A stretch of DNA of 64,000 bases from Enterococcus innesii (GCA_018982785.1 JAHHEN010000007.1:124001-188000); one strand, 5' to 3'; positions 17,080-27,421 are shown, counted from the first letter of the stretch. Notes: generated by a model not told the origin, from the letters alone. Numbers and translations: made by a program.

Positions 17080-18602
17080 TTATTTCCCGTTTTCTTTCAC
17101 ATAGTCAGAGGATTGCGCGCCTGCTTGGCGACCAAAGACCATAATGTCGGCTACAGCATTGCCGCCGATTCGATTTTGTCCGTGGATACCGCCGGTCACT
17201 TCACCTGCTGCATACAAGCCAGTGATTGGTGTGCCATCTTCTTTCAACACTTGGGTCTTCGTATTGATCTTGACGCCGCCCATTGTATGGTGGATCCCAG
17301 GTGCGATTTGAATCGCATAGAATGGCCCTTCCGTCAAATCATAGTCCATCGCCGTTTCACGACCGAAATCTTTGTCGGCTTTGTCAGCCACTGCTTGGTT
17401 CCATGTATCTAAAGTTTTCTTCAAGGTTGCTGGATCGACATCGATTTTTTCAGCTAACGCTTCGATGGTGTCAGCTTCTACCACTACACCTTGTTCTTTG
17501 TAGTAATCGACTTGTTTGGCTCTACCTGCTAACGCATTGTCAAAAATCAAGTAGGCATAGCTTTCTGGCAGATCCGTGATAGCAGCTGAAACATTGTCGC
17601 GGGTTTCTAATTCATTGTAGAAACGTTCCCCTTGTTGGTTCACCAAGATGGCGCCTTCTCCACGAACGGTTTCACTGATCAACATGCCTGTATCTTGAAC
17701 CACTGTTGGATGGACTTGGATTTGATCCATATCAACCGTTGCGCCGCCTAATTCTTCGATCATCTTGATGCCATCGCCTGTACTTCCTTCAGAAGTCGTG
17801 CTGACATAGCCTTTCAGATCTGGACGGTATTTTTCGATCAGTTCTTTGTTGGAGCCAAAACCACCAGTAGTAACAACCACTGCATCACCAGCGATTTCTT
17901 TTTCTTCGCCATTGATTTTCACGTTGACGCCAGTGACTTTGCCGTCTGTTTCATTGATTTTTGTCACATCAGCATTTACAAACAAAGGAATTTCTTGCTC
18001 ATGAATGTTTCTCAACAGGCCATCCACCAAATACGTACCGACTGCTGAACCGTCATGAGGACGATGGATTCGTTTTACACTGGCACCACCGCTATAGCTG
18101 ATATTGTCTAAAGTGATCCCCATTGAATCCAACCAATCAATCGCTGAAGCAGAGTTGTCTACTAAATAATGCAGCAATTCTTGATCGTTGGTTCCTTTAC
18201 CACCTTTAAGGGTATCTTCAAAAAATTGTTCATTGGAATCTTCAATGCCTTGGGCTTCTTGGAATTTGGTTTCTGATGCGTTCATTCCGCCAGAAGATTT
18301 TAAGGTATTTCCGCCTGCGATCGGCATTTTTTCTAAAATGACTGGATTCATTCCAGCATCTTTAGCCGACAAGGCGGCTGCCATCCCTGCACCGCCAGCA
18401 CCAACGATGACGATATCATATTGATCTTTTAACTCTGCTGGATCGGTATACTCTTGTTGGGAAGCACCTGAAGTGACTTCACTTTCTGAAGAAGAGCTTG
18501 CCGCACTGCTGCTGGCTTTTGTTCCGCCATCGGCACCACATGCACTAAGCAACAATAATGAGGCTGCCCCAATCACCCATTTTGACCATCCACTTTTTTC
18601 AT
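17080..18602 (-). CDS. Lipoprotein fumarate-reductase-type flavoprotein, frameshifted at start
   Basis: The FAD domain starts DIVIVGAGGAGMAAALSA and the protein ends with the family block GQNRIGGNAVADIMVFGRQA; active-site-type segments IHRPHDGSAVGTYLV and HHTMGGVKI are present. It belongs to the FrdA/flavocytochrome c/urocanate reductase group, which reduce fumarate or similar acceptors. GGAGGG precedes ATG 18602; one more T in the T6 run 18594-18599 gives MKKSGWSKWVIGAASLLLLSAC, a lipoprotein signal with Cys22, so the enzyme would sit outside the membrane. There is no FMN_bind domain, but EVTSGAS (residues 42-48) resembles a flavinylation motif. Substrate is unknown. Confidence 0.8.
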
Positions 18603-19080
18603 TTGTTTCCCTCCGTTTTTCTTGCTCTTTTCTCCTCACTGATCCCCGTCATATATGATGAGAAAAGAAGCTTTTTTCTTGTGAACTCTGCCTAACTTGT
18701 TACTTTATTAACAATGGTAAATATCTTGCGATCGGACTATTTTTCTATTCGATAGCGATAAAAACATTGTTTAAGCAACATTTCAACAGCGTTCTATTTT
18801 ATTTAACCATTGTAACAAAAAAAGAAACTAAGTGTCTCGTAATAATTTGTGTATATTTTAACTATTGATTCTCATTATTTCCTAATTTTTTTGAAAAAAG
18901 ATATTATATTTTCCTCGCTACTTTCTGCTATTGAAAGCTATCACAAAAGACATGCCCATAGAATGACCGTTAAGCTCGCGAGTAAAAAGATATGGCCGCG
19001 ATTGTTCTTTCACTGTTCTTTTCCCTTTGTCCTGCACCTTCTTTTGTATAATAAAAGAAAAAGCAGAAATGGAGTGGCAA
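18603..19080. other. Intergenic region between divergent genes
   Basis: It is AT-rich, with no open frame that has a credible ribosome site. It must hold the promoters of the flavoprotein gene and psiE. I see no clear RNA gene or repeat. Confidence 0.5.
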
Positions 19081-19500
19081 ATGGAAAAATTGACCCGGAT
19101 GTTCGAGCGAGTGATCAGTATCTGTATTGATAGCATGTTAGCGATCTTAGTCGTTGTCGTCTTGATTTTTATGGGAAAAGCGATTTTTATGATCAGCGCG
19201 ACGCTCTTTCCTTTAAGTGAAGCGCCCCATCTGTCCTTTTTGATTGAAGAAATTGCCACGTTATTCATTTTGTTAGAAATCATTTTGATGTTGCTGCGGT
19301 ATATGAAGGACGGACACCATATTCCCGTCCGTTACTTGATTTTGATCAGTATCACTGCGATTTTGCGCGAGTTATTATTGACGCAAGGCATGGCGAACGA
19401 TGCCCTATTTTTTGCTTTAGCGATCTTTGTTTTGGTACTCGTCTTACTAGTCCTGCAAAAAATCAATGCCTTCCAGCATGCCCAAGAAAAAGACCACTGA
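19081..19500 (+). CDS. psiE: PsiE-family membrane protein
   Basis: A 139-residue protein has four membrane helices and matches the phosphate-starvation-inducible PsiE family in size and key segments (ERVISICIDSMLAILVVVVL, EEIATLFILLEI, GHHIPVRYLILISITAILREL). Its biochemical function is not known. ATG 19081 follows a modest GGAGTGG site. It is a single gene, convergent with the sensor-kinase gene, with a shared terminator. Confidence 0.85.
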   Translation: MEKLTRMFERVISICIDSMLAILVVVVLIFMGKAIFMISATLFPLSEAPHLSFLIEEIATLFILLEIILMLLRYMKDGHHIPVRYLILISITAILRELLLTQGMANDALFFALAIFVLVLVLLVLQKINAFQHAQEKDH

Positions 19501-19540
19501 AACCACCCCATCGGATCAGTTGGTTTCAGTGGCTTTTTCG
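19494..19540. terminator. Shared terminator of psiE and the sensor kinase
   Basis: A perfect 12-bp stem (19494-19505 with 19521-19532) is followed by CTTTTT on the plus strand. The kinase stop codon (19516-19518) lies in its loop. Confidence 0.85.
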
Positions 19541-21319
19541 GGATCAGTTAGAGGAATACCAATATAAAAGGTGGTTCCTTTAGGCGTACTCGTAACATCG
19601 ATCAACCAGTCGTTTTTTTCCACGATTGAAGAGACAGTAAAGAGTCCTAGACCCGTACCGCCAGTGGCACTCTTGGTCGTGAAGAAGCGGGTAAAGATTT
19701 TTCTTGGATCGCTTCTGGTATGCCGGGACCGTTGTCGGCAATTTCGATCAAAGCAAATTCCTGTTGCGCGGAGAAAGCTTGCTTACGAAACGGAAAGCTG
19801 GCGGTTGTTGTCGAAGTGCGACTCAATCGAATGCTGCAATCGGCATTTGCTTGGTACACATTCATCAACAAATTGTAAATGATCACTTGCAGATCGATTT
19901 TCTCGTAGACGGCATATCCCGCTTCTTGGATATCATACGTAAGGGAAAAGGCTTTTGGCAATAGCGAGCGCATAGTATCGATGGCTTCTGTCAAGGTAGT
20001 AGCAATCGACTGCACAGTTTTATCGGCACTTTCGAGTTTCGAAAAACGCAGCACATTGCTGGCTAACTCTTTGCCTTTTTCCGCCGCTTTGCAGACTTCT
20101 TGCAAGTCCTCCACTAAGACTTCATCGTGTTGGTTTTCCTCGATCAGCAATTGCAGATGACCAATCATAGGCGTCAAAAAGTTGTTTAGGTCATGGACAA
20201 TTGAGGTCGTTAGCAAGCCAATGGTTTCCAGTTTTGATTCTTGCAAAATGTTTTTTTCGATTTCGTGCTTTTCTTTTAGTAGCCGTTGTCGTTCTTTCAA
20301 TGCTTGGTTTTCGACATAGGCTTGATTGCGTTTCATGTAGTTTTTGATCAGGACCGTCAATAAAATCATAATGACAAACAACAAACCCAGTAGGCCGATC
20401 AAAATCAAGTTGTCTTGTAAAAAGAGACCGCTTTGCTCCAAAAAATCGGCATTGCTAGCGACGATCAGCCGACTGTCGCCGATGGTGATCCATTGATAAG
20501 CAGCCAATTTCAGTACTTTTTGCAGTGTTTCTTCATTCCACCAATAAGAATAATAGACAGAGGTGCCTGCTTCATTGTCGATTTGTTCTTGCTCCAAGCG
20601 CTCAAGATCGGTGAAATCCAGCTCTGGAAATTCTTTTTGCGGCTCTCAACGATGGAAAAACCAATTTGTTCGTCCGATGGGTGCATAACGATCCGCATAT
20701 CGGCGTTTTTGACCATCGTATAACCGGAGACATTGCGATCGGTGGTAAATTCATGATGATACATGCGCTGTAGATTCAAAGGCATCACAAGAACCGCTTC
20801 TTTGTCGTCAAGGGTTAGGGACTGATACACATTTAGATAGGCCTGCTTGCCATCGAAATAGACTTGCCCATTTTGTACTTGCCGTCCTGCCAATACTTTG
20901 TCTAAGGATGGGTCTTTGAATAACAATTCTTGCACCGGCGGGTCTTCTGGTTTATTGACCGCCGTTGCGGTATTTTGGGCGATGACCTGGCCTTGTTGGT
21001 CGATCAAAAACAATCCGACCATGGCATTGTTCGCGGAATTGATCACTGGTAACGTTAAGGGCCGCTGCAAGTCAGCCATTGCGGCTCCTTCGAGGTGGTC
21101 ATCGGCATAATTGGCAAGAGCCATGTGGTACGATTCGATACTACGGCTGATCAGCTTGATCGCCGCTTGGTTGACCGTTTCTAACTGCCGCAACCCGACG
21201 GTTTCAGCTTGTCTTTGTGCGCTTTTATAACTTGTAAAGGTAAAAATAAGTCCAATCAATGTAATGAATAAGGTAGTGACCACGCTTAAATACAGCCAAA
21301 ACTTTGATGGCGGTTTCAT
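19516..21319 (-). CDS. Membrane sensor histidine kinase, two frameshifts
   Basis: Read with one base added at each of two T5 runs (20634-20638 and 19698-19702), this is a protein of about 601 residues. A membrane helix near the N-terminus and another at about residues 285-305 enclose an outer sensor region of the double-Cache type. The phospho-acceptor block is IVHDLNNFLTPMIGH, more like NtrB/HisKA kinases with the HDLNN variant than classic EnvZ types. The ATPase domain has N, G1 (IADNGPGIPE) and GGTGLGL boxes. It is divergent from an OmpR-type regulator gene and next to citrate genes, so it may sense a carboxylate; this is inference. Confidence 0.8.
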
Positions 21320-21372
21320 TGTAAACCCCTTTCATATTTACTATAATACTATTGATACAGGAGGCGGATATT

Positions 21373-22089
21373 TTGCGAGATGAAAAAATTTTAATCGTTG
21401 ACGATGACCCTGCCATTCGGCGGCTGATTTGGAAATCTTTACAATCGACGGGCATTTTGATCTACCAGACTGATTCCGTTGAAAAAACGATTGCGATCAA
21501 TTCTCGTGTCAGCTTTGATCTTTTTTTACTGGATATCAGTTTGGAGCATGAAAATGACGGCTATCATTTGGCACAACTGATTCGAGAAGAAAACCCCACG
21601 GTGCCGATCGTCTTTTTGAGCGGTAAAAGTGACGAAAAAGATATGATCAACGGCTATGAGATTGGCGCTGATCACTACATTACGAAGCCTTTTTCACCGA
21701 CACTCTTAAAAGCACAAATCGTTTCGATTCTTGATCGCCGCAACGTGATGCGAGAAAAAGGGATCGTCAAACCGGAAGGAGATCTGTGCAGCGGCATGTT
21801 TCGTTTTGACCAAAAACGCTATCAGTTTTTCAAAAATGATCAGCCCATCAAATTGTCTTCAAAAGAAATCATGCTGATGCGCTTTTTCATGGAAAATCCG
21901 GATCAAGTGTTCTCGAAAGAACAGATTTACAGCAATGTTTGGCAAGATGGCCAATTCGATGCCAATACCGTGATGGTTTTTATCAATCATCTGCGAAACA
22001 AAATTGAAGATGAGCCAAAGCAAGCCCGTTTTTTGAAAACCGTTTGGGGGATCGGCTATACCTTTTTACCAGAAGGAGACGCCTTCTAG
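21373..22089 (+). CDS. OmpR-family response regulator
   Basis: A receiver domain (ILIVDDD at residues 6-12, phospho-acceptor Asp54 in LFLLDISLEHE, Lys in YITKPFSP) is followed by a winged-helix DNA-binding domain ending in KTVWGIGYTF. A TTG start at 21373 was chosen because AGGAGG lies 7 bases upstream; the frame is open further but without a ribosome site. It partners the divergent sensor kinase. Its 3' end overlaps the convergent citG gene by 24 bases. Target genes are unknown; malate or citrate genes nearby are candidates. Confidence 0.88.
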   Translation: MRDEKILIVDDDPAIRRLIWKSLQSTGILIYQTDSVEKTIAINSRVSFDLFLLDISLEHENDGYHLAQLIREENPTVPIVFLSGKSDEKDMINGYEIGADHYITKPFSPTLLKAQIVSILDRRNVMREKGIVKPEGDLCSGMFRFDQKRYQFFKNDQPIKLSSKEIMLMRFFMENPDQVFSKEQIYSNVWQDGQFDANTVMVFINHLRNKIEDEPKQARFLKTVWGIGYTFLPEGDAF

Positions 22090-22928
22090 CTGCAAGAAAT
22101 AAAGGGCCAAGGCTAAAAGATCCGCCGAGCCGCCGGGACTCAAATGGCGTGCAATCAATACTTGATCATAGGTCGTTAATTCACGAAGCAAGTCTGTATC
22201 CGACAGATTGGCTTGGTGAATTTTTTGCATCTCCTGCTGCACGGTCTTCATCGCCTCGTAGCCGCCTCGGTGGACGAGGTTGCTGTCTTCGGTTTCACTC
22301 ATTAGATAGACCAACCCACGCAACAAGGAAACGGAGGTTTTTTGTGGTTGCTGCCGCAAGTACTCCAGCAGTTTTTTGACCGTTGGATACCCAGCTGCAG
22401 CTTCTCCACGAATCCCCATCGTGCCGTAGGTCAAATAATTTTTTCTCCATAAGACAATTGGTCGTTGTGGGTGATTTGCTGCAGGTCTTGCTTGACCAAA
22501 TGCTGGCAGATATCAGCGGCAAGCTGCAGGATCTGATTGGTATCTTCAGCCGTCAGCTTCGCCTTGCCATTTTGTTGATAATAGACTCCTGTTGCCCCCA
22601 ACAAAATCGCAAAGGAAAAATTCGCCCCCTTGTGGGTATTGATGCCTTTTGTTGCCTGAAGCATCGCTTCTTCTGCTTCTTGACCGATGCCTCGTAACTG
22701 GTCAAACAGCTGGATCAGCGAGCCTGTATGGGCAAAACCGGCTTGGCTATAGCGCTGAAAAAACGGCGCCAAACAAGTGATACTATTGATAAAGGTAAAC
22801 ACATTCATGTCCTGATGCGCACCGGATGAGCAAGGATCTACTAAACCAGGCTTGGGAGCTAACACTACCTCATAATGCAGCGCATTGACTGCATAGTTGC
22901 TGGCGGTAAAAAGACGGGAATCAGTCAA
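22066..22928 (-). CDS. citG: Triphosphoribosyl-dephospho-CoA synthase, frameshifted
   Basis: CitG makes the 2'-(5''-triphosphoribosyl)-3'-dephospho-CoA precursor of the citrate lyase prosthetic group from ATP and dephospho-CoA. Family blocks are present: YEVVLAPKPGLVDP with SSGAHQDMN, KGINTHKGANFS, YGTMGIRGEAAAGYPT. One added base in the T6 run at 22439-22444 joins the halves (SYGEKNYLTYGTMG), giving about 287 residues. A TTG start at 22928, with TGGAGCG before it, overlaps the end of citO by 8 bases, implying coupling. In the E. faecalis cluster citG follows oadA-citM, so its place after citO is a rearrangement. Confidence 0.85.
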
Positions 22929-23616
22929 TTTTTCTTCGCTCCATTTCAGCAAGAATAAATTGCAGGGAGTGATCCAAATGTTCATGGGTCAACAACGTGA
23001 TCTGTTCCGTGTCATTGGTTCTCATGCCGCGATAAATCAGCCAATGTTCCGCCAATGCCGCATCCCTTCTTCTAGAAGAGCGAATCGCAATATCACGAAA
23101 ATACACGAGGTACGCTTGCAGATCCAGCACGATACTTTTTAACCGTAGCATTTGGCTTTTTTCGTAAATAAACGCATTGAAGTCAGAAAAGTTTTTCAAG
23201 ACCCCATCCACGTCATCCTCACGATTCAGCTGTTCGCCATGTTCTAACAAGCAGCGCATCTCCCGGAAATCTTCCTCACTCATCAAGGCCATTGCTTTGA
23301 TAGTCGCCAACGTATCCAGTGATTTGCGGATATCATAAATCTCATAGGCATCCTTGATACTGATCCCTTTTACAACGATGCCGATTTTTGGTACGTGTTC
23401 CACCAGTTTTTCAGCCACCAGCTGAGTCATGGCGTAACGAATCGGGGTTCGGCTGATATTTAGCGTATCGGAAAATTCTTTCTCATTGATGCGAGAGCCT
23501 GCGGGAATGTCTCCTAAAATGATGGTTTTTTTGAACGCTTCATAGATCAAATCTTTTAATGGTTTATTTTTGGTCAGATCCAGATTTTTATTTACTGCAT
23601 CAATAATTGGATTCAT
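22921..23616 (-). CDS. citO: GntR/FCD-family citrate regulator CitO
   Basis: A 231-residue protein has a GntR winged helix (about 20-85, with NEKEFSDTLNISRTPIRYAM) and an FCD-type ligand domain. In E. faecalis CitO binds the citH-oadH intergenic region and activates both citrate operons when citrate is present. Here it lies downstream of citH, in the same relation to the divergent oad-cit operon. The start is ATG 23616 behind TAGGAG. A terminator hairpin separates it from citH, so it may be transcribed partly by read-through or from its own promoter. Confidence 0.9.
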   Translation of the reverse strand: MNPIIDAVNKNLDLTKNKPLKDLIYEAFKKTIILGDIPAGSRINEKEFSDTLNISRTPIRYAMTQLVAEKLVEHVPKIGIVVKGISIKDAYEIYDIRKSLDTLATIKAMALMSEEDFREMRCLLEHGEQLNREDDVDGVLKNFSDFNAFIYEKSQMLRLKSIVLDLQAYLVYFRDIAIRSSRRRDAALAEHWLIYRGMRTNDTEQITLLTHEHLDHSLQFILAEMERRKID

Positions 23617-23687
23617 GATTTACTCCTATCATACTAAAAACAAATGAGATTTTTGGGAAAAAATAGATATATCGATAAACAAGGAAA

Positions 23688-23725
23688 ACTACCGAGCAAA
23701 ATGGCAGCCTGCTCGATAGTTTCTT
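23688..23725 (-). terminator. Terminator or attenuator after citH
   Basis: An 11-bp stem with one wobble (23688-23698 with 23710-23720) is followed by T-rich sequence on the minus strand, between citH and citO. Confidence 0.7.
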
Positions 23726-23732
23726 TATGAAA

Positions 23733-25079
23733 TTACTGTGGAATATAAAACGGCATATGACCTAATAGTACGATCGTAACGACGAAGATCACGAAAATTC
23801 CCAGTGCGTATTTCGCCGCTTCTTTTTGCCATTGCCCCATATCTAAGCCCGTCAAGCGCAATAGCAAGTAGATGAAGGCAACCAATGGACTTAACAAGTG
23901 GAATGCTTGGCCCATTAAGGACGCCAAGGCCATCTGCATATTGGTGAAGCCATACGAGCGACCTGCTTCTGCTAAGACCGGCAGGACCCCAAAGTAAAAA
24001 CCGTCATTGGAAATAAAGAAGGTTCCTGGTGCGGAAATCAGGGCGATAACTAACCCCCAGAAACCGGCCAATTGTTTAGGAATAATTTGCGTGAAACTAT
24101 TCGCTAAGGCAGTAGCCATCCCGGAGCCTTGGAACAAGCCCATGAAGACGCCCGCTGCAAAAACTAAAATTACGACTTGCACAGCGTCGCCGCCGTTGGC
24201 ACCGATCCGTGACGATTGGTCTTTCAAAATTGGGTAGTTGACCATCAATGCGATACAAGTACCTACAAGGAATAACAAGATTGGTGGTAAAGCGATACTA
24301 GAAATAAAGGAGCTTGCTACTAACCAGCCAATCAAGACGATCGTTAAGATACCATTGAAGACAAAGTTTTTCGGACGACGGATCGCTAATGTATCAGGAT
24401 CAGTCACAGTCGTCATTTCTAAAATCTCATCGTTCGTCAGTTCCGTAACCCCTAAACGTTTCCGTTCTTGGATCCCCATTCTGCGAGCTACGAAGAAAAT
24501 CACATATAACAGAGACAAAATCATTCCTGGCAACAAATAAGAAAGAATATCCGCATCAACTTCCAACACCGCCATTGCCCGAGCAGTCGGTCCGCCCCAT
24601 GGCAATAAGTTCATGATGGTGTTTTGCAAAATGATCAAGACACCAAGGTTCATCATTTTCATATTCAGCTTCTTGTAGATGGGAATAAACGCAGAACAGC
24701 AGATCAAGGTAGTGGTCGTTCCATCACCGTTCAAAGAGACTGCAGCGGCAACGACTGCCGTTGCCATCAAGACTTTCATCGGATCGCCTTTGGCAAAATA
24801 AATCATTTTTTTCGTTATTGGATCAAATAAACCGGCATCCAACATAATGGAAAAGTACAAAATCGCAAACAGCAACATGATCCCTGTGTTGGCTGTTGTG
24901 GAGATTCCCTCAAGAACAAAATCTCCGATGTTGCCTTTTTCGGAAACACCGGCAACCATCGCAACGAGGGTAAATAGTAATGGGATAATTACTAAGGATG
25001 TAAAGGGTGACATTTTTTTCTTCATGATGACGAACATGAAGACAATAATCATGGCATAGGACAAAATCGTTAAGAACAT
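23733..25079 (-). CDS. citH: Citrate transporter, CitMHS family
   Basis: A 448-residue protein with about 12 helices has features of the Gram-positive metal-citrate importers: NGDGTTTTLICCSAFIPIYK, LLPWGGPTARAMAVL and ISNDGFYFGVLPVLAE. It brings in citrate complexed with a divalent cation, driven by protons. The start at ATG 25079 follows AAAGGAAG. It is divergent from the oad-cit operon, with a cre box in the shared promoter region. Position next to citO supports the name. Confidence 0.92.
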   Translation of the reverse strand: MFLTILSYAMIIVFMFVIMKKKMSPFTSLVIIPLLFTLVAMVAGVSEKGNIGDFVLEGISTTANTGIMLLFAILYFSIMLDAGLFDPITKKMIYFAKGDPMKVLMATAVVAAAVSLNGDGTTTTLICCSAFIPIYKKLNMKMMNLGVLIILQNTIMNLLPWGGPTARAMAVLEVDADILSYLLPGMILSLLYVIFFVARRMGIQERKRLGVTELTNDEILEMTTVTDPDTLAIRRPKNFVFNGILTIVLIGWLVASSFISSIALPPILLFLVGTCIALMVNYPILKDQSSRIGANGGDAVQVVILVFAAGVFMGLFQGSGMATALANSFTQIIPKQLAGFWGLVIALISAPGTFFISNDGFYFGVLPVLAEAGRSYGFTNMQMALASLMGQAFHLLSPLVAFIYLLLRLTGLDMGQWQKEAAKYALGIFVIFVVTIVLLGHMPFYIPQ

Positions 25080-25511
25080 TTTCTTCTTCCTTTCATGCAT
25101 CGAAATGTGTAAGCGTTATCAAAAAACATTTTTAAAAAAATTACAGGCCCGTAATTTATTAGTGACAAGCGCCACTAGTTTGTGAAAATTTTTCTTTTCT
25201 TAAAGGAAATAATGTTATTGAATGCTTTACACGTCTAAGAATAAACAATCAAGAATTAGAAAAAAAGACCCGTTTACAAAAAGAACAGCAAAAAAACAAT
25301 TTCTCTTTTCAAATCTTATTTTTCGTTTAAAAAGTTCTTAACAGAATATTAACGCAAGAAAAACCTTGATAAATCAACGTTTATCTCGGTTTTTCGCTCT
25401 TTTCTCAAAAAAGGAACACTGAAAAAACAATTTTCAGCTGAAATAAATCTCGCTGATTGAACAGGAGTTTCTATAATGAAAGGGAACGAATCATTGAGAA
25501 AGGAGAAACCC
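25080..25511. promoter_or_regulatory. Divergent citH/oadH control region with cre box
   Basis: A 432-base AT-rich region separates citH and oadH. TGTAAGCGTTATCA at 25108-25121 fits the CcpA cre consensus exactly and lies just upstream of citH, so glucose repression is expected. CitO sites should lie here too, since this is their place in E. faecalis, but I could not define them by eye. No gene is present. Confidence 0.7.
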
Positions 25512-25859
25512 ATGAATCTTATTAAAAGATTGTTCAAAAAAACGCATGATGAACCAGATGCGCCTGTCAGTCCTCCTCTGAAGCCAAGGGAAATGATAGC
25601 GGATCCACCCGCATCTGTTTGGCAAGAAGTGTCGGGCTATCAGCCGGCGCCAGCAGAAGATTATCCGTTAGTCAGTCTGATAGCCGCCGCACTAGGTGCC
25701 GAGTGTTACCCTGAAAGTCAGTTTGTCATTCGAAGAATTGAGAAACGCAATCCTGAATTTAAGCGAGTCACCCTGATAGCCGCCAGTATCGCCGCCGGAG
25801 AGCTATCAGATTCTCAGTTCACAATCAAAAAAATAGCCAAAAAAAATGAAAACAAGTGA
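25512..25859 (+). CDS. oadH: Oxaloacetate decarboxylase accessory subunit OadH
   Basis: A 115-residue protein heads the operon, at the position of enterococcal oadH. It has a basic N-terminus, a proline-rich stretch, and two copies of a helical motif (LIAAALGAECYPESQFVIRR and LIAASIAAGELSDSQFTIKK) about 38 residues apart. This doubled motif resembles the short C-terminal segment of OadG-like subunits that holds the complex together. AAAGGAG precedes the ATG. No membrane helix is evident. The precise role is not established. Confidence 0.75.
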   Translation: MNLIKRLFKKTHDEPDAPVSPPLKPREMIADPPASVWQEVSGYQPAPAEDYPLVSLIAAALGAECYPESQFVIRRIEKRNPEFKRVTLIAASIAAGELSDSQFTIKKIAKKNENK

Positions 25860-25868
25860 GGGAAAAAC

Positions 25869-26282
25869 ATGTTACGTAAATTTAAAATAGCGATCGATGG
25901 GCAAGAATACCTTGTCGAAATGGAAGAAATCGGTGCCCCGCAACCTACCGCTCCTGCCCCAGCAGTGCCAACACCGGCTCCCGCAGCGGTACCTGCTCAA
26001 CCAGAGCCAGTCAGCACACCAGAACCAGAAGCCGCACCACAGCCAGCGCCAGGTACGCTTCCTGCTGACGGCGAGCCGATTCATTCTCCGATGCCGGGAA
26101 CGATTTTACGTCTCTTGGTCAATGTAGGTGATACTGTACAAGAAAATCAGTCATTGATGATTTTAGAAGCCATGAAGATGGAAAATGAGATCGTGGCACC
26201 AAAAGCCGGAACCGTGGTTGCCATTGCAGTCAATGCGGGCGATATGGTCAACCCAGGAGAACTGCTGATTACGATCGGCTAA
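25869..26282 (+). CDS. oadD: Biotin carboxyl carrier subunit of oxaloacetate decarboxylase
   Basis: A 137-residue protein has a short N-terminal part, an Ala/Pro/Glu linker (about residues 24-66) and a C-terminal biotinyl domain with Lys103 in EAMKMEN, the biotin attachment site. It shuttles the carboxyl group from OadA to the membrane subunit OadB. In many bacteria this domain is fused to OadA; here, as in enterococci, it is separate. It lies 9 bases after oadH behind GAGGG. Confidence 0.92.
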   Translation: MLRKFKIAIDGQEYLVEMEEIGAPQPTAPAPAVPTPAPAAVPAQPEPVSTPEPEAAPQPAPGTLPADGEPIHSPMPGTILRLLVNVGDTVQENQSLMILEAMKMENEIVAPKAGTVVAIAVNAGDMVNPGELLITIG

Positions 26283-26305
26283 TTTATTGAAAAGGAAGTG
26301 ACGTA

Positions 26306-27421
26306 GTGGAAACGTTAATTGAAGGTGTAGTCGGGTTAGGATCAGAGCCGTGACGGATCGTTATGATGTTCATCGGTGGTCTATTGATGTATTTGGGGAT
26401 CAAGAAAGAATATGAACCAACCTTGTTAGTCCCTATGGGATTGGGCACGTTGTTAGTGAACTTCCCGAACTCAGGTGTGTTAAGTGCTGGTGGAGAAGCT
26501 GGCCCGTTCCAAGTATTGTTTGATATGGGGATCTCAACTGAATTGTTCCCTTTGCTTTTGTTTATCGGGATTGGTGCGATGATCGACTTCGGTCCATTGC
26601 TGCAAAATCCATTTCTTTTGTTGTTTGGTGCCGCTGCGCAATTCGGGATCTTCTTTACGATCATCGTTGCCGTGCTGCTTGGTTTTGATTTAAACGACGC
26701 AGCTTCCATCGGGATCATCGGTGCCGCTGACGGACCAACGTCGATTTTTGTCGCAAATACGCTGAACTCGAAATATATGGGTGCGATCATGGTGGCAGCT
26801 TACTCTTACATGGCGCTAGTACCGATCATTCAACCGGTAGCCATCAAAGCAGTAACGACCAAGCATGAACGAAAAATCCGTATGACGTATCGTGCCGGAG
26901 AAGTTTCGCAAACGGCCAAAATTTTGTTCCCAATCGTGATCTCGATCGTAGCAGGGTTGATTGCGCCTGTTTCATTGCCATTGGTTGGATTTTTGATGTT
27001 CGGAAATCTCTTGCGGGAATGTGGTGTCTTGGATCGTTTGTCCATCACTGCTCAAAACGAACTGGTGAATATCATCAGTATCCTCCTAGGTTTATCAATT
27101 TCTGTGAAAATGCAATATGAAGAATTCTTACAAGTCGATACATTGATGGTTATTGGTTTAGGGCTGGTTGCCTTCATTATGGACTCGGTCGGCGGCGTGT
27201 TGTTTGCGAAAGTGCTGAACTTGTTCCGTAAAGAAAAAATCAACCCAATGATCGGTGCAGCTGGTATCTCTGCGTTTCCAATGTCTAGTCGGGTCATCCA
27301 AAAAATGGCGACAGATGAAGATCCGCAAAACTTTATCTTGATGCATGCAGCCGGTGCCAACGTTTCAGGACAGATTGCTTCGGTCATCGCCGGTGGCTTA
27401 CTGCTGGCACTGATTGCTTAG
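26306..27421 (+). CDS. oadB: Oxaloacetate decarboxylase membrane subunit with in-frame TGA
   Basis: OadB is the sodium-pumping membrane subunit that decarboxylates carboxybiotin. Hallmarks are present: GAMIDFGPLL, IGAADGPTSIFV, FAKVLNLF and MHAAGANVSGQIASV. GTG 26306, behind AAGGAAG, starts METLIEGVVGLGSEP, then TGA at 26351-26353, then RIVMMFIGGLLMYLG in the same frame; the expected codon is probably GGA. The next ATG (26363) has no ribosome site, though a ribosome stopping 10 bases earlier might restart there and make a protein lacking 19 residues. This is a substitution, not a homopolymer slip. Confidence 0.85.

Noticed and set aside
26351-26353. Selenocysteine or recoded TGA in oadB
   Set aside because: No SECIS-like structure is evident right after it and OadB is not a known selenoprotein; a mutation or base error is simpler.
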